Numbered from the stretch's first letter, positions 9,985-19,578 are shown. The stretch: DNA of 64,000 bases from CADEFX01 sp963840425 (GCA_963840425.1 CAWIYZ010000020.1:135543-199542), one strand, 5' to 3'. The notes: generated by a model not told the origin, from the letters alone. Numbers and translations: made by a program.

Positions 9985-11132
9985 CCCCTGCGCATAATGG
10001 CGATGGAGCCATCGCCCATGTCGCCGTAGCCGGTGACGACACCGATCTCGGCGTCCTTCACCTGTGCCTTGCCGGCTTCACCACGCAACTGCCGCGTCAG
10101 CTCGATCACGTGGTTGACGCCGGCCATGTGCGCCTGGCTCAGCAATCCGCCGTGCGTGTTGAGCGGCAGCTTGCCGTCGAGCGAGATGGTGCCGTTCATG
10201 ACGAAGTCGCCACCTTCGCCCTTCTTGCAGAAGCCCATGTCCTCGAGCTGGCACAGCACGATGTAGGTGAAGCAATCGTAGACTTCCGCCACATCGATGT
10301 CGGCGTGTGTGACGCCGGCCATGCCGAAGGCCTTGGGCGCCGCCTTGGCGAGGCCGAGTCGCGTCAGATCGGGCCGCTGCGTAATCGCGCTGGGTGAATC
10401 CGGGTGGCCCTCCGCCACGCCCATGACGATCACGGGCCGCTGCTTCATGTCGCGCGCGCGATCGGCTCCGCTCACCACGATGGCGCAGCCGCCGTCGCTC
10501 TCCAGCGAGCAATCGAAGAGCCGCAGCGGATCGGCGATCATGCGTGAGTTCTGATGCTCCTCCACGGTGAGCGGCTTCGTCATCATGCCGCGGCCGTTGA
10601 GCAGCGCGTGCGTGCGCGTGTTGACGGCGATCTCGGCCAGATGCCGGCTGGCGGTGCCGTAGAGCTCCATATGTCGTCGTGCCATGGGCGCATAGAGCTG
10701 TGCCGGCGCGATGGCGCCCAGCGGCATCTCGAACTCGCCGATGGTGCGGAACTGCGGCATCTGCTGCACGCGCGTGGCGATGCGCCCGCCCGAGGCGCCG
10801 TTGCGGCCGATCGGAAGCAGCACGTGGTTGCAGATTCCGGCGCTGATCGCCGCAATCGCGCATTGCACCGCCGCCACGCAGCTCGCCCCACCCATGGGCG
10901 TGGACGCCGAGAATCGCAGGTCCGGGATGCCGAAATTGGTGATGAAATCTTCCGCCACTACGGCGCTCGGCGCATAGGCGATGATGCCGTCGATGTCCTT
11001 GGGGGTAAGTCCCGCATCATCGATGGCTTTCAGCGAGGCCTCGAGCTGCAGCGCCAGCACGCTCTTGCCCGAGGCGCGCGAATAGGCCGTCTCGCCGACG
11101 CCGGTAATGGCGCCCTTCTCTTTGAGCGACAT
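9981..11132 (-). CDS. SCP2-type thiolase family protein
   Basis: This 383-residue protein belongs to the non-specific lipid-transfer (SCP2) branch of thiolases. Visible features are the nucleophile region STPMGGASCVAAV, the DCFTYIVLCQLEDMG stretch, the glycine-rich NTHGGLLSQAHMAG loop and the terminal GYGDMGDGS. It is the first gene of the three-gene minus-strand operon. In the steroid-degradation family Ltp2, a thiolase-fold protein and a DUF35 partner act together as a retro-aldolase next to a MaoC hydratase. This operon has the same three parts, so either thiolysis or aldol cleavage is possible. Confidence 0.88.
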   Translation of the reverse strand: MSLKEKGAITGVGETAYSRASGKSVLALQLEASLKAIDDAGLTPKDIDGIIAYAPSAVVAEDFITNFGIPDLRFSASTPMGGASCVAAVQCAIAAISAGICNHVLLPIGRNGASGGRIATRVQQMPQFRTIGEFEMPLGAIAPAQLYAPMARRHMELYGTASRHLAEIAVNTRTHALLNGRGMMTKPLTVEEHQNSRMIADPLRLFDCSLESDGGCAIVVSGADRARDMKQRPVIVMGVAEGHPDSPSAITQRPDLTRLGLAKAAPKAFGMAGVTHADIDVAEVYDCFTYIVLCQLEDMGFCKKGEGGDFVMNGTISLDGKLPLNTHGGLLSQAHMAGVNHVIELTRQLRGEAGKAQVKDAEIGVVTGYGDMGDGSIAIMRRG

Positions 11133-11316
11133 GAGTTCGCCTCCTCCGCTGGATGCGGCTTTGCGGCACCGCTTGGACTAAATATCCCGCGCCTGCGCAC
11201 GCTGCGTCAATCGACCGTGCGCAACATCCGCGAATGTCATCCCATTGCCAACTATTCGTGATCAGCGGGACCACGATGATACTTTCCTTTTGGTCACGAC
11301 TGCCTATGTTGCCCGC

Positions 11317-12738
11317 ATGACATCCACTGACGGCATGACAGCCGCGGACGCCGATGCGTCCGCGGGCGGGCAGCTTTTTCGCACCGAGCTGATCGAGACG
11401 ATCCGGCTTGCGGCGCCGATGGCGCTCACTCAGCTCGGACAGGTCACCATGATGACCACCGATCTGGCGCTGCTCGGCCGCCTCGGGGATGCAGTCGTCG
11501 CTGCGACCGCGCTCGCGCACACCGTCCTTTTTGCCTCGTTCACGCTGGGTATGGGTCTCGTTGGCGCCGTTGCGCCGCTGGCCTCTCAAGGCTTCGGAGC
11601 ACGTCAGCCGCGCATGGTGCGGCGCGCCCTGCGTGTCGGCTTGTGGGCGGCGCTCATCGCCGGTGTTCCGTTCACCGCCATCCAGCTGTGGGGTGAGGAT
11701 ATCCTCCTTGCCCTTGGTCAGACGCCCGAAGCCTCGGCTCTGGCGGGCCGCTATTTGCTGGGCCTCGGCTGGTGCCTCATTCCCGCCTGGGCCTTCATGG
11801 CACTGCGCAACTTCATGAGCGCAGTGAATCGTCCTGAGCCGGCGCTGTGGATCACGCTCGCCGCCATCCCTGCGAATGGGATCCTCGCTTACGCGCTGAT
11901 CTATGGCGCCTTCGGCCTGCCCGAGCTCGATCTGCTGGGCGCTGGGCTGGCGACGACGCTGGTCAACGTCGGCATGTGCGTGGCCGCCGTATGGGTGTGC
12001 TACGCGCGCCATCCCTTCAAGAAGTATCGCGTGCTCGGTCGCTTCTGGCGGCCCGACTGGTCTTTGTTCGGCAAGCTGCTTCAAGTCGGCCTGCCGATGT
12101 CCGGGTCCTTCCTGCTCGAGTTCGGCGCCTTTGCCGCCGCAGCTTTGGTCATGGGCAACATTGGCACCACGGCCCTTGCCGCGCACCAGATTGCCCTGCA
12201 GACGGCCGCCGTGATGTTCATGGTGCCGTTCGGCATCTCGCTCGCCGCCACGGTGCGTGTCGGTCAGGCTGTCGGGCGTCGCGATGCGGAGGCGACGCGG
12301 CGTGCCGGCATGGTCGCCATCGGGCTCGGCGTCGTGTTCATGGCGGGCGCCACGGCACTCGTCGCGCTGACGCGGCATCACATCCCGTTGCTGTTTCTGG
12401 GCTCCAACTCCACGGCGGCTGCCGAGACCGTCGCGCTTGCGGCGCTGTTGTTGCTGCTCGGCATGAGCTTCTTCATCGCCGACGGCGTGCAGACGGTTGC
12501 GGCCGGCGCGCTGCGCGGCCTCAACGACACCACCGTCCCGCTGATCTTCGCCGCCGTCAGCTTTTGGCTGATCGGCTTTGCCGGCTGCCTGTGGCTGGCG
12601 TTCCCGATGGGCTGGGGCGCGGTCGGCGTCTGGATCGGGCTATCTGTCGGGCTCGCCGTTTATGCGGTGCTGTTGGTGTGGCGGTTCCATCTGCTGACGA
12701 CGCGTGGCTACCTGCCCGACGTGCCGGCGGCAGCCTAA
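11317..12738 (+). CDS. MATE-family multidrug efflux transporter
   Basis: This integral membrane exporter has about twelve hydrophobic segments and belongs to the NorM-like MATE family, which expels cationic drugs using Na+ or H+. Typical stretches are LAAPMALTQLGQVTMMTTD at the start, GQTPEASALAGRYL, ALAAHQIALQTAAVMFMVP and LNDTTVPLIFAAVSFW. The reading frame is open from 11245, but the ATG at 11317 gives the expected N-terminus of 474 residues. It is divergent from the thiolase operon. Nothing in the sequence shows its substrate. Confidence 0.9.
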   Translation: MTSTDGMTAADADASAGGQLFRTELIETIRLAAPMALTQLGQVTMMTTDLALLGRLGDAVVAATALAHTVLFASFTLGMGLVGAVAPLASQGFGARQPRMVRRALRVGLWAALIAGVPFTAIQLWGEDILLALGQTPEASALAGRYLLGLGWCLIPAWAFMALRNFMSAVNRPEPALWITLAAIPANGILAYALIYGAFGLPELDLLGAGLATTLVNVGMCVAAVWVCYARHPFKKYRVLGRFWRPDWSLFGKLLQVGLPMSGSFLLEFGAFAAAALVMGNIGTTALAAHQIALQTAAVMFMVPFGISLAATVRVGQAVGRRDAEATRRAGMVAIGLGVVFMAGATALVALTRHHIPLLFLGSNSTAAAETVALAALLLLLGMSFFIADGVQTVAAGALRGLNDTTVPLIFAAVSFWLIGFAGCLWLAFPMGWGAVGVWIGLSVGLAVYAVLLVWRFHLLTTRGYLPDVPAAA

Positions 12739-12829
12739 TTCGGCGCGCGCAGCCGCACTCGACTTTCCGCAACTCGCCATGTGTGCGGCCCGGCTGTTTC
12801 GTGTCCCCGGCCTGCCTGCAACTTGCCTA

Positions 12830-12857
12830 TTGCATTCTGAATTCAGAATTCTATAAT
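12830..12857 (+). promoter_or_regulatory. Sigma-70 promoter with 16-base palindrome
   Basis: TTGCAT at 12830-12835 and a perfect TATAAT at 12852-12857 are spaced by 16 bases. Between and over them lies the exact palindrome ATTCTGAATTCAGAAT at 12834-12849. The promoter reads toward the GntR regulator whose start is at 12890. The palindrome position, between -35 and -10, fits an autoregulatory operator for that protein. Confidence 0.65.
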
Positions 12858-12889
12858 GCTGCCTCAGGAGCACGGCTGAGGTACAACTC

Positions 12890-13579
12890 GTGGCCCTGGA
12901 CCCGCTCAAGTCTGCACCCGATCTCATCGCCCAGGTCCACGATCGGCTGCTGGCTGCCGTGATCGACGGCACACTCGCTGCTGGCGAGCGCCTGACCCAG
13001 GAAAGCGTTGCGCTGCGGCTCGGTGTCTCCCGCCAGCCTGTCAGCCATGCTCTGCAACTTCTCAAGCACCGCGGGCTGCTGATCGAGCACGGTAAGCGGG
13101 GACTGGCTGTCGCCCCCATCGACGCGCAGCGTATCCGCGACCTGTACCAGGTGCGTGAGGCGCTCGAAGGCTTGGCCGCCAATCTCGCTGCCCACCGCGC
13201 CAGGGCCGGTCTCATCTCAGACAAGGAACGTGCGCAAGCCGCTGATGTTCTCGCCCGCGGTAAGGCGCTCGGCGCTCACGCCACCATCAGCGATTTGGTG
13301 CAGGCCGACGTCGCATTTCACTCGGTGTTGCATTGCTTATCCGGCAATGCCGCCATTGCCGAGACCGTGGCCGACGAGTGGCCGCATTTCATGCGCTCGA
13401 TGGGCCTCGTGCTGATCGAGACGGATGTTCGCCACCGCGTGTGGTCGGAGCACATGGCCATCCTCGACGCTGTCCTCGGCGGCAGACCGTCCGACGCCGA
13501 GCACCTTGTTCGCCGCCACCTGTCCCGGGCACGGGAAGACACTGCAAGACGGCTGGAGCAGAAGACCGTCTCAAACTGA
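12890..13579 (+). CDS. GntR-family transcriptional regulator (FCD type)
   Basis: This 229-residue regulator has an N-terminal winged helix-turn-helix (about residues 8-72, including TQESVALRLGVSRQPVSHAL) and a C-terminal helical FCD ligand domain (about 80-222). The FCD domain carries the likely metal/ligand residues in DVAFHSVLH and VWSEHMAIL. The start is the GTG at 12890. It lies just upstream of the dioxygenase gene and probably controls it and the TRAP transporter further on. The effector is likely a small carboxylate, as in most FCD regulators, but its identity is unknown. Confidence 0.9.
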   Translation: MALDPLKSAPDLIAQVHDRLLAAVIDGTLAAGERLTQESVALRLGVSRQPVSHALQLLKHRGLLIEHGKRGLAVAPIDAQRIRDLYQVREALEGLAANLAAHRARAGLISDKERAQAADVLARGKALGAHATISDLVQADVAFHSVLHCLSGNAAIAETVADEWPHFMRSMGLVLIETDVRHRVWSEHMAILDAVLGGRPSDAEHLVRRHLSRAREDTARRLEQKTVSN

Positions 13580-13608
13580 CAGCCACGCCGAAGTAACAGG
13601 AGGAATGC

Positions 13609-14409
13609 ATGAAACTCACACCGCAACAGCTCAAAGACTTCGACGAGCAGGGCTACATTGTCATGCAGGACTGCTTCTCCGATGCGGAGATGGCGGTGTT
13701 GCGTGCGGAAGCGGAGGAAATCTACAAATCCAGCCGTGAGGAAGTCTGGCGCGAGAAGTCGGGCGCTCCGCGCACAGCGTTTGCCGCCCACACCTACAAC
13801 GAGGCATTCGGCATCCTTGGCCGCCACCCCCGCCTGATCGAGCCGCTGGAGCAGTTCTTCGGCGAGCCGGTCTACATGCATCAGTTCAAGATCAACGCCA
13901 AGGCGCCGTTCGACGGCGAGGTCTGGCAGTGGCATCAAGATTATGGCACCTGGAAGCGCGATGACGGAATGCCCGAGGCGCGGGCCATGAACATCTCGGT
14001 CTTTCTCGACGAGGTGATGCCCATCAACGGACCGCTGATGTTCATTCCCAAGAGCCACAAGCAGGGCACGCTCGCCGCCGGTCACGACAAGGCCACCACC
14101 AGCTATCCCCTATGGACACTCGATAACGAGACCGTGACGCGCCTTGTCAATGAAGGCGGCATCGTCGCACCCACCGGCAAGCCCGGCACCGTGCTCATGT
14201 TCCACGGCAACCTGGCGCACGCCTCGCCGGCCAACATCACGCCCTATCCGCGCAAGATCGTCTATCTCACTCTGTGCGCGGTCTCCAACCACATCACGCA
14301 GTTCAAGCGGCCGGAGTTCATCGCCCACCGCGACTTCACGCCGATCAAGGCCTGCGCCGACAATGCGCTGACCGAATATGCGCGCCGCTACAAGGTGGCA
14401 GCGGAGTAG
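13609..14409 (+). CDS. Phytanoyl-CoA dioxygenase-family Fe(II)/2-oxoglutarate oxygenase
   Basis: This 266-residue oxygenase has the facial metal triad H109-x-D111 (in WQWHQDYGTW) and a distal His, probably H204, in HGNLAHASPAN. The segment DDGMPEARAMNISVFLDEV followed by NGPLMFIPKSH closely resembles the ectoine-hydroxylase/PhyH branch. The start is preceded by AGGAGG. It should hydroxylate a small organic molecule using 2-oxoglutarate. Ectoine is possible, but no ectABC genes are in view, so the substrate stays open. It lies 29 bases after the GntR gene. Confidence 0.88.
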   Translation: MKLTPQQLKDFDEQGYIVMQDCFSDAEMAVLRAEAEEIYKSSREEVWREKSGAPRTAFAAHTYNEAFGILGRHPRLIEPLEQFFGEPVYMHQFKINAKAPFDGEVWQWHQDYGTWKRDDGMPEARAMNISVFLDEVMPINGPLMFIPKSHKQGTLAAGHDKATTSYPLWTLDNETVTRLVNEGGIVAPTGKPGTVLMFHGNLAHASPANITPYPRKIVYLTLCAVSNHITQFKRPEFIAHRDFTPIKACADNALTEYARRYKVAAE

Positions 14410-14436
14410 GGCAGGGCGAATAGCCTCTGTGCCTCC

Positions 14437-14464
14437 TTCCTCTCCCGTTGAAGCGGGAGAGGAA
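14437..14464. terminator. Hairpin between convergent genes
   Basis: A perfect 11-base stem (TTCCTCTCCCG with CGGGAGAGGAA) closes a six-base loop, TTGAAG. It lies between the dioxygenase gene (plus) and the TRAP binding-protein gene (minus). There is no T-tract, but the symmetric position fits a bidirectional transcription barrier. CTCTCCC/GGGAGAG hairpins are also known as dispersed repeats in alphaproteobacteria. Confidence 0.55.
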
Positions 14465-14494
14465 CGGCCACAGGGCGATATGCTGCGCCGACGA

Positions 14495-15522
14495 TCACCC
14501 GAGCTTGCCGACCTGCTTCTCCAACAGCGACCAGGCTTCGTCGCCGAGCTTCTCGCGCCATTCCTTGTAGAAGCCGGCCTTGCTCAACAGCTCGCGGAAG
14601 CTCTGCGTCTCGGCCGTGTTGAAGCTCATGCCCTTCTTCTCGAGGTCGCCCTGCAGCGTGTTGTTCAGCTGCGCGAGCTCGGCACGCTGCGCGAGCGCGC
14701 CCTCGTTGAAGGCGCGCGCCACGACGGTCTTGATGTCGTCGGGCAGGCGGTCCCAGGCGGCCTTGTTGAAGCGTGATCCAGTGGCCGTCCCAGACGTGGT
14801 TGGTCATGCGAGCAGAACTTCTGCACCTCGTAGAACTTGCCGGCGTCGATGATCGACATCGGATTTTCCTGGCCGTCGACGACCTTGGTCTGCAGCGAGG
14901 TGTAGACCTCGCCGAACTGCATGCTGACCGGATGGGTGCCGAGCGCCTTGAACAGCGAGACCAGCGCCGGCGCGCCGGGCACGCGCAGCTTCATGCCGGC
15001 GAGGTCGGCGGCGGACTTGATCGGCTTGATGCTGTTGGTGATCTGGCGGAAGCCGAGATCCCAGATGCGCTCCATCGGCACCAGGCCGACCTTGGCGGCG
15101 ATCTGGCCGCGCACGAACTTTCCGAGGTCGCCGTCCATCGTCGGCCAGACCTTGTCGTAGCTCGGCGAACGCGAAGCCCATGCCGTTGATGGCCGTCAGC
15201 GGCAGGATCGACGCCAGGATCAGTCCGGCCGGCTGGCAGATCTCGATCGCGCCGCTGCGCACCTGCGACAGGAGATCGTTGTCGCCGCCGAGCTGGCTGT
15301 TCGGGAAAGACATTGAGCTCCATGCGCCCGTTGGTTTCCTTGCCGATGCGCTCGGATACCGCCAGCAGATGCTTGTGGAACGGATGCACCGCGGGCGTGC
15401 TGTGCCCCATCTTGTATTCGAACTCGGCCGCGTGCGCGGGCGCGGCAGGACCGCGGCGGCGCCGAGCGCCGCGGTCGAGGCGATGAGCGCGCGCCGCGTC
15501 AGTCTTCTGATGTCTTCGTCAT
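14495..15522 (-). CDS. TRAP transporter solute-binding protein (DctP family), multiply frameshifted
   Basis: Bridging the breaks gives a periplasmic binding protein of about 340 residues with a twin-arginine-like signal (LTRRALIASTAALGAAA). Conserved DctP segments follow: GHSTPAVHPFHKHLL, AISERIGKETNGRME-like, SQLGGDNDLLSQVRSGAIE, MKLRVPGAPALVSLFKALG, GEVYTSLQTKVVDGQENP and a helical C-terminus. About six single-base shifts are needed, near 15515, 15450, 15310, 15165, 14810 and 14775. One of them turns a TTC into a TTTC run. It pairs with the fused permease gene just upstream on the same strand. The ligand is probably an organic acid. Confidence 0.8.
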
Positions 15523-15566
15523 GTCGTTCCTCCCGTTGTTTCTGTTTTCAGGGCCGAGGCCCGAGC

Positions 15567-17424
15567 TCACAGAAAGCCGATCGAGATCCAGGGAATCGCG
15601 GCGACGAAGACCAGGCCGACCATCAGCGCCGCCAGATAGGTCCAGATGTGGGGCAGTGCGCGGTCGGCGTCGCAGCCGCCGATCGCGCACGACGCGTAGT
15701 AGCCGATGCCGAACGGCGGCGCGAACAGGCCGACGCCCATCGCCAGGATCGCGATCATGGCATAGTGCACCTCGTGCACGCCGACCTCGCGCGCGATCGG
15801 GAACATCAGCGGACCGAACAGCACGATCGCCGGCAGGCCTTCCAGCACGCTGCCGAGCACGATGAACACCAGGATCGAGATGCACGATGAACGACCACCG
15901 TCCGCCCGGCACCTGGCGCGATCGCGTGCGCCAGGTTCTGCGAGAAGCCGGACTGGGTGATGGCCCAGGCCATCGCGGTGGCGGCGCCGACGATCAGCAG
16001 GATCGCGCCCGACAGCGACGCGGTCTGCACCAGCATCGGCGCGAGGCGCGACCAGTCGAACTGGCGATAGATCAGGAGGCCGACGATCAGCGAATAGACG
16101 ATGCCGATGGTCGAGACCTCGGTCGCGGTCGCCACGCCTTCGATCACCGAGCTGCGGATGACGAAGGGCAGCGCCAGCGCCGGCAGCGGCGATGAGGAAG
16201 CTCCGGCCGATCTCCCGACCGCTCGGCGCGCGCCGGCAACGGCCGCGTGTCCCGGCGCGAGCGCCACCACACCACCGCGCAGAGCGCCAGCCCGAGCACT
16301 GCGCCGGGCAGCAGCCCGCCGGTGAACAGCGCCGCGATCGACATGCCGGTGACCGAGCCGAGCGTGATCAGGATCAGGCTCGGCGGAATGGTTTCGGTCT
16401 GCGCGCCGGTTGCGGCCAGCAGCGCCGCCAGGTCGCCGCGGTCGGCGCCGCGCTGTCTCCATCTCGGGAAACAGCGCCGGCGCGATCGCCGCCATGTCGG
16501 CGGCCTTCGAGCCGGAGATGCCCGAGACCAGATACATCGCGGCGACCAGCACGTAGTGCAGCCCGCCGCGCACGTGGCCGAGCAGGTTGGCGAGGAAGCG
16601 CACCATGACCGCCGCCATGCCGGTCATCTCGATCAGCAGGCCCGAGGAACACGAACAGCGGGATCGAGAGCAGGATCAGATGCGACATGCCGGCGTCGAG
16701 CCGCGCCACCAGCACCGAGGTCGAAACCCGCGTCGCCAGAGCGCAGGTAGCCGAGCGTCGCCAATGCCGAAGCAGAAGGCGATCGGAATGCCGGCGAATA
16801 CGGTCAGCGGCACGAGCACCAGGAAGAAGATGACCAGGTTGAGACGGCCGAGCCCGATCAGGATGGGCGTTGCGAGCCACAGCAGCAGGCAGACCGCAGC
16901 GACAAGCGCCAGCGCCTGCAGCATTTCGCGGCGCGGCTGGTCGAGGATGCGCAGCAACGCCAGCACGATCATCAGCCCGATCCCGATCGGCATGGCCAGT
17001 GTGCGCCAGGTCATCGACACCTCGAGCGTCGGCGTGATGACGATCGTACTCGAGCTCGACGTGCTTGATCGCAGGCCGGCAGGATCATCACCAGGAAGGC
17101 GAGGCTGGCGGCGAGCGCGATCGCCTCGAGTCGCTGCTGCGCCGCAGTCGACAGCTTGTTCACGAGCGTCGTCATCCGCAGGTTCTCGCCGCGACGGAAC
17201 GCCAGCGCGCTGCCGAGCACCGCGAGCCACAGGAACAGGATCGATGCCAGCTCGTCGGACCACACGAGCGGGCGATGGAACACGTAGCGCGCGAGGATGC
17301 CGACGAACAGGATGACGATCTCGGCGACCACCAGCACGGCGGTTGTCGCTTCCAGGAACCGCCGATGCGCGCGATCGAGACGCGCGGCCAAACCGTGCTC
17401 GATCGCAACGGATTTCTCAGCCAC
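15567..17424 (-). CDS. TRAP transporter fused permease (DctQ-DctM), multiply frameshifted
   Basis: The N-terminal quarter is a DctQ-type four-helix small permease (AEIVILFVGILARYVFHRP, VWSDELASILFLWLA). The remainder is the twelve-helix DctM large permease (LVIFFLVLVPLTVFAGIPIA, SIPLFVFLG, VSGISGSKAADMAAIAPAL, VFIVLGSVLEGLPAIVLFG, PPFGIGYYASCAIGG). No DctQ stop or DctM start is seen between them, so they look like one gene of about 620 residues. The GTG at 17424 has GGAGG five bases before it. At least seven single-base shifts interrupt the frame. It moves the cargo of the adjacent binding protein, driven by an ion gradient. Confidence 0.78.
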
Positions 17425-18283
17425 GGCGACCTCCGAGGCCTTGGCGACGAAGTGCCGCCAGCTCGCGATTGTAGCGCGCGGCGTCCTCGTAGAACGGCGA
17501 GTGGCCGCAATCGTCGTAGCAGCGAGATCGACAGCGCCCTTGATCGCAGCCGCAGTCATCTCGGCGGCACGCGGCAGGATCAGCTTGTCGCGCCGGCCAT
17601 GCGTGATGAGCGTCGGCACCGTGACTGCCGGCGAATGCCTTGCGCACCAGCCGCCGGATCGGTTGACCAGCCGCCGATCGCATCGCGGACCTCGAACGGC
17701 AGCATGAAGTTGATAGGCGACCGCCGCGATGAAATCCGGCTCCGTCGGCTGCTTCTCGTAGCAGGCACGCAGGAAGGCCACATAGTCGGCGATGCGGCCC
17801 TGCGAGGTCGCGCGACGTGTCCTCCTGCATGGCCTTCGAGCGCCGGGCCGACGATGCTCGGGTCCTCGATCGGCCGCGTGGAAAGGAAATTGATGCCGCC
17901 GAGACGCACGTCGCCATGGTGCATGAGGTAGTGCCGCAGGACGCGCCCGCCGAGCGACCAGCCGACCAGCACCGGCCTGCGCAGACGTTTGGCGGCGATG
18001 ACCGCATGCACCTCGTCCGCCCACCGCTTGCCGTCCTGGTAGTAGGCCGGATCCGAGCGGCTTGTCGGATAGGCCATGCCCTCGAGGATCGTAGGCGATG
18101 ATCCGAAACCGGCCCGACAACTCGCTGTCGATCTGCCGCCTGAACGACAGCATCGCTTTGCGCGAGACCGGGAATGAAAAGGATCTCCGGCCCGTCAGGA
18201 TTGCCCCATTCGCCGACGGAAATCGACACGCCGTCCGGCGCGAGCACACGCTGCAACTCATGCGGGCGCGATGTGGCCGTCAC
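17417..18283 (-). CDS. Alpha/beta-fold hydrolase, multiply frameshifted
   Basis: Bridged, this is a hydrolase of about 290 residues. The strand-turn RIIAYDPRGHGLSDKP is followed by the nucleophile elbow VGWSLGG and a cap region with AFLRACYEKQPTEPDF. The acid-strand region TVPTLITHGRRDKLI and the catalytic His in GHSPFYEDAARYNREL follow. About seven single-base shifts are needed. The GTG at 18283 is preceded by a GGGGAAA run and is preferred to a TTG at 18358. Its end overlaps the permease start by eight bases, so it is translationally coupled to the TRAP genes. It may release the transported acid from an ester, lactone or thioester. Confidence 0.75.
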   Translation of the reverse strand: MTATSRPHELQRVLAPDGVSISVGEWGNPDGPEILFIPGLAQSDAVVQAADRQRVVGPVSDHRLRSSRAWPIRQAARIRPTTRTASGGRTRCMRSSPPNVCAGRCWSAGRSAGASCGTTSCTMATCVSAASISFPRGRSRTRASSARRSKAMQEDTSRDLAGPHRRLCGLPACLLREAADGAGFHRGGRLSTSCCRSRSAMRSAAGQPIRRLVRKAFAGSHGADAHHAWPARQADPAACRRDDCGCDQGRCRSRCYDDCGHSPFYEDAARYNRELAALRRQGLGGRRG

Positions 18284-18437
18284 AGGCGTTTCCCCAAAGG
18301 CGGTATCGATTTGCTCTTCTTCAGTAATAACTAGCGTATTTGCGCTTCGATGACGCAAGAAAAGTTTTGCTTCTCAGCGGAGCATTCAGCTCCTTCCCGC
18401 GAGGACGAGACGAGGGCGCGCCGTGCGCGCGGTCCAT

Positions 18438-19529
18438 TCACTGCGCCATCAACCATCGCTCCAGCGCCTTCACGCCGGCTACGCCACCGGTGACGATGGC
18501 CGCGAACGTGAGGAACGAGCCGAGCGCCAAAGTCGAAACGCCGGTGATGCCCTGGCCGATGGTGCATCCGAGCGCCATGACACCGCCGGCGCCCATCAGC
18601 ATTGCACCCATCAGGCTCCGCAGCATGTCGCTGGTGTCGGCGAAACCGGTCACGCGGTAACGACCCTTCGCCACGGCCACGAGAAACGCGCCGAGGATGG
18701 CGCCGAACACCGTTGCCACGCCGAAGCCCGGCAGACGTGCGGCCGTGTACCGCTCCAACCACTCGATGGCGTCCGCCGTGGGCCGCACGTAGGTGAGCGA
18801 GATCGGTTGTGTCGGCCGGTCGGACATTTCGTCGAAGGCCAGCCCCGTCAGCGCCCAGCCGGCGACAGCACACAAGCCGATGCCGATCCCAGACCAGATG
18901 TGCACGGGCGAAGTGCGGAAGCCCGCGCCACCGAAGCAATAAGCGAGAACGGCGGCGATGACGACCGCGCTCGCCACCAGCCTGCCCGTACCCGCGGTCG
19001 CGCCGAACGTTCCGGCAAGAATATCGCCGAGGCCCTGCGTCGGCGCCGCAAGCGCCATGCTGGTCGTCTGTTCCAGCGCCGCCCTGAGCGGTCCCAGGAT
19101 GCCGCCCATGGCCATGTAGGCGAAGATCCCGAGCACCAGCAGCACCATCAGCGCGCGCAGATCGCCGCCGCCGACGCGCGCCAGGTTGCGGCTGGGGCAA
19201 CCGCCCGCGAACACCATGCCGAAGCCGAACATCAGCCCGCCGGCGATGTTCCCAGTCCAATTGAGCGTGGGCGACAGATACATCGATGCGGCGAGATCGA
19301 CCGCCCCGACCCAATGCAGAATCTGCGCGCCCAGCAGTGCGGTCGCGGCTGCCAGCAGCCAGGCCCGGAAGCGCCGCCAGTCGCCCAGCGTCACGATGTC
19401 GGAGATCGCGCCCATGGTGCAGAAGTTGGTGGCGAAGACGATGGCCCCGAAGGCCATGCCGATGACGAGGCCGCCGATCGCCAGCCAAACCGGTCCGTTC
19501 GCCGCGATTATGTCGCGCAACGCGCTCAT
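18438..19529 (-). CDS. YeeE/YedE-family sulfur-compound transporter
   Basis: This is a 363-residue membrane protein with about ten hydrophobic segments. It has the conserved cysteine motifs of the family that imports thiosulfate or transfers sulfur: TNFCTMGA near the N-terminus, FAGGCPSRNLARVGGG in the middle and LGCTIGQGITG near the end. The ATG at 19529 is chosen because the reading frame further upstream lacks family character. It is relevant that apr and sat genes for sulfur oxidation lie within 18 kb. Confidence 0.9.
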   Translation of the reverse strand: MSALRDIIAANGPVWLAIGGLVIGMAFGAIVFATNFCTMGAISDIVTLGDWRRFRAWLLAAATALLGAQILHWVGAVDLAASMYLSPTLNWTGNIAGGLMFGFGMVFAGGCPSRNLARVGGGDLRALMVLLVLGIFAYMAMGGILGPLRAALEQTTSMALAAPTQGLGDILAGTFGATAGTGRLVASAVVIAAVLAYCFGGAGFRTSPVHIWSGIGIGLCAVAGWALTGLAFDEMSDRPTQPISLTYVRPTADAIEWLERYTAARLPGFGVATVFGAILGAFLVAVAKGRYRVTGFADTSDMLRSLMGAMLMGAGGVMALGCTIGQGITGVSTLALGSFLTFAAIVTGGVAGVKALERWLMAQ

Positions 19530-19578
19530 GCAAGCACCCTGACTGAAGAAACCGGCTTCGCGACCTCTGCCGCCAGAC

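Noticed and set aside
11017..12381. 454-residue minus-strand open frame opposite the MATE gene
   Set aside because: Composition is typical of a shadow frame (His, Arg, Glu, Gly rich) and it would overlap the thiolase start.
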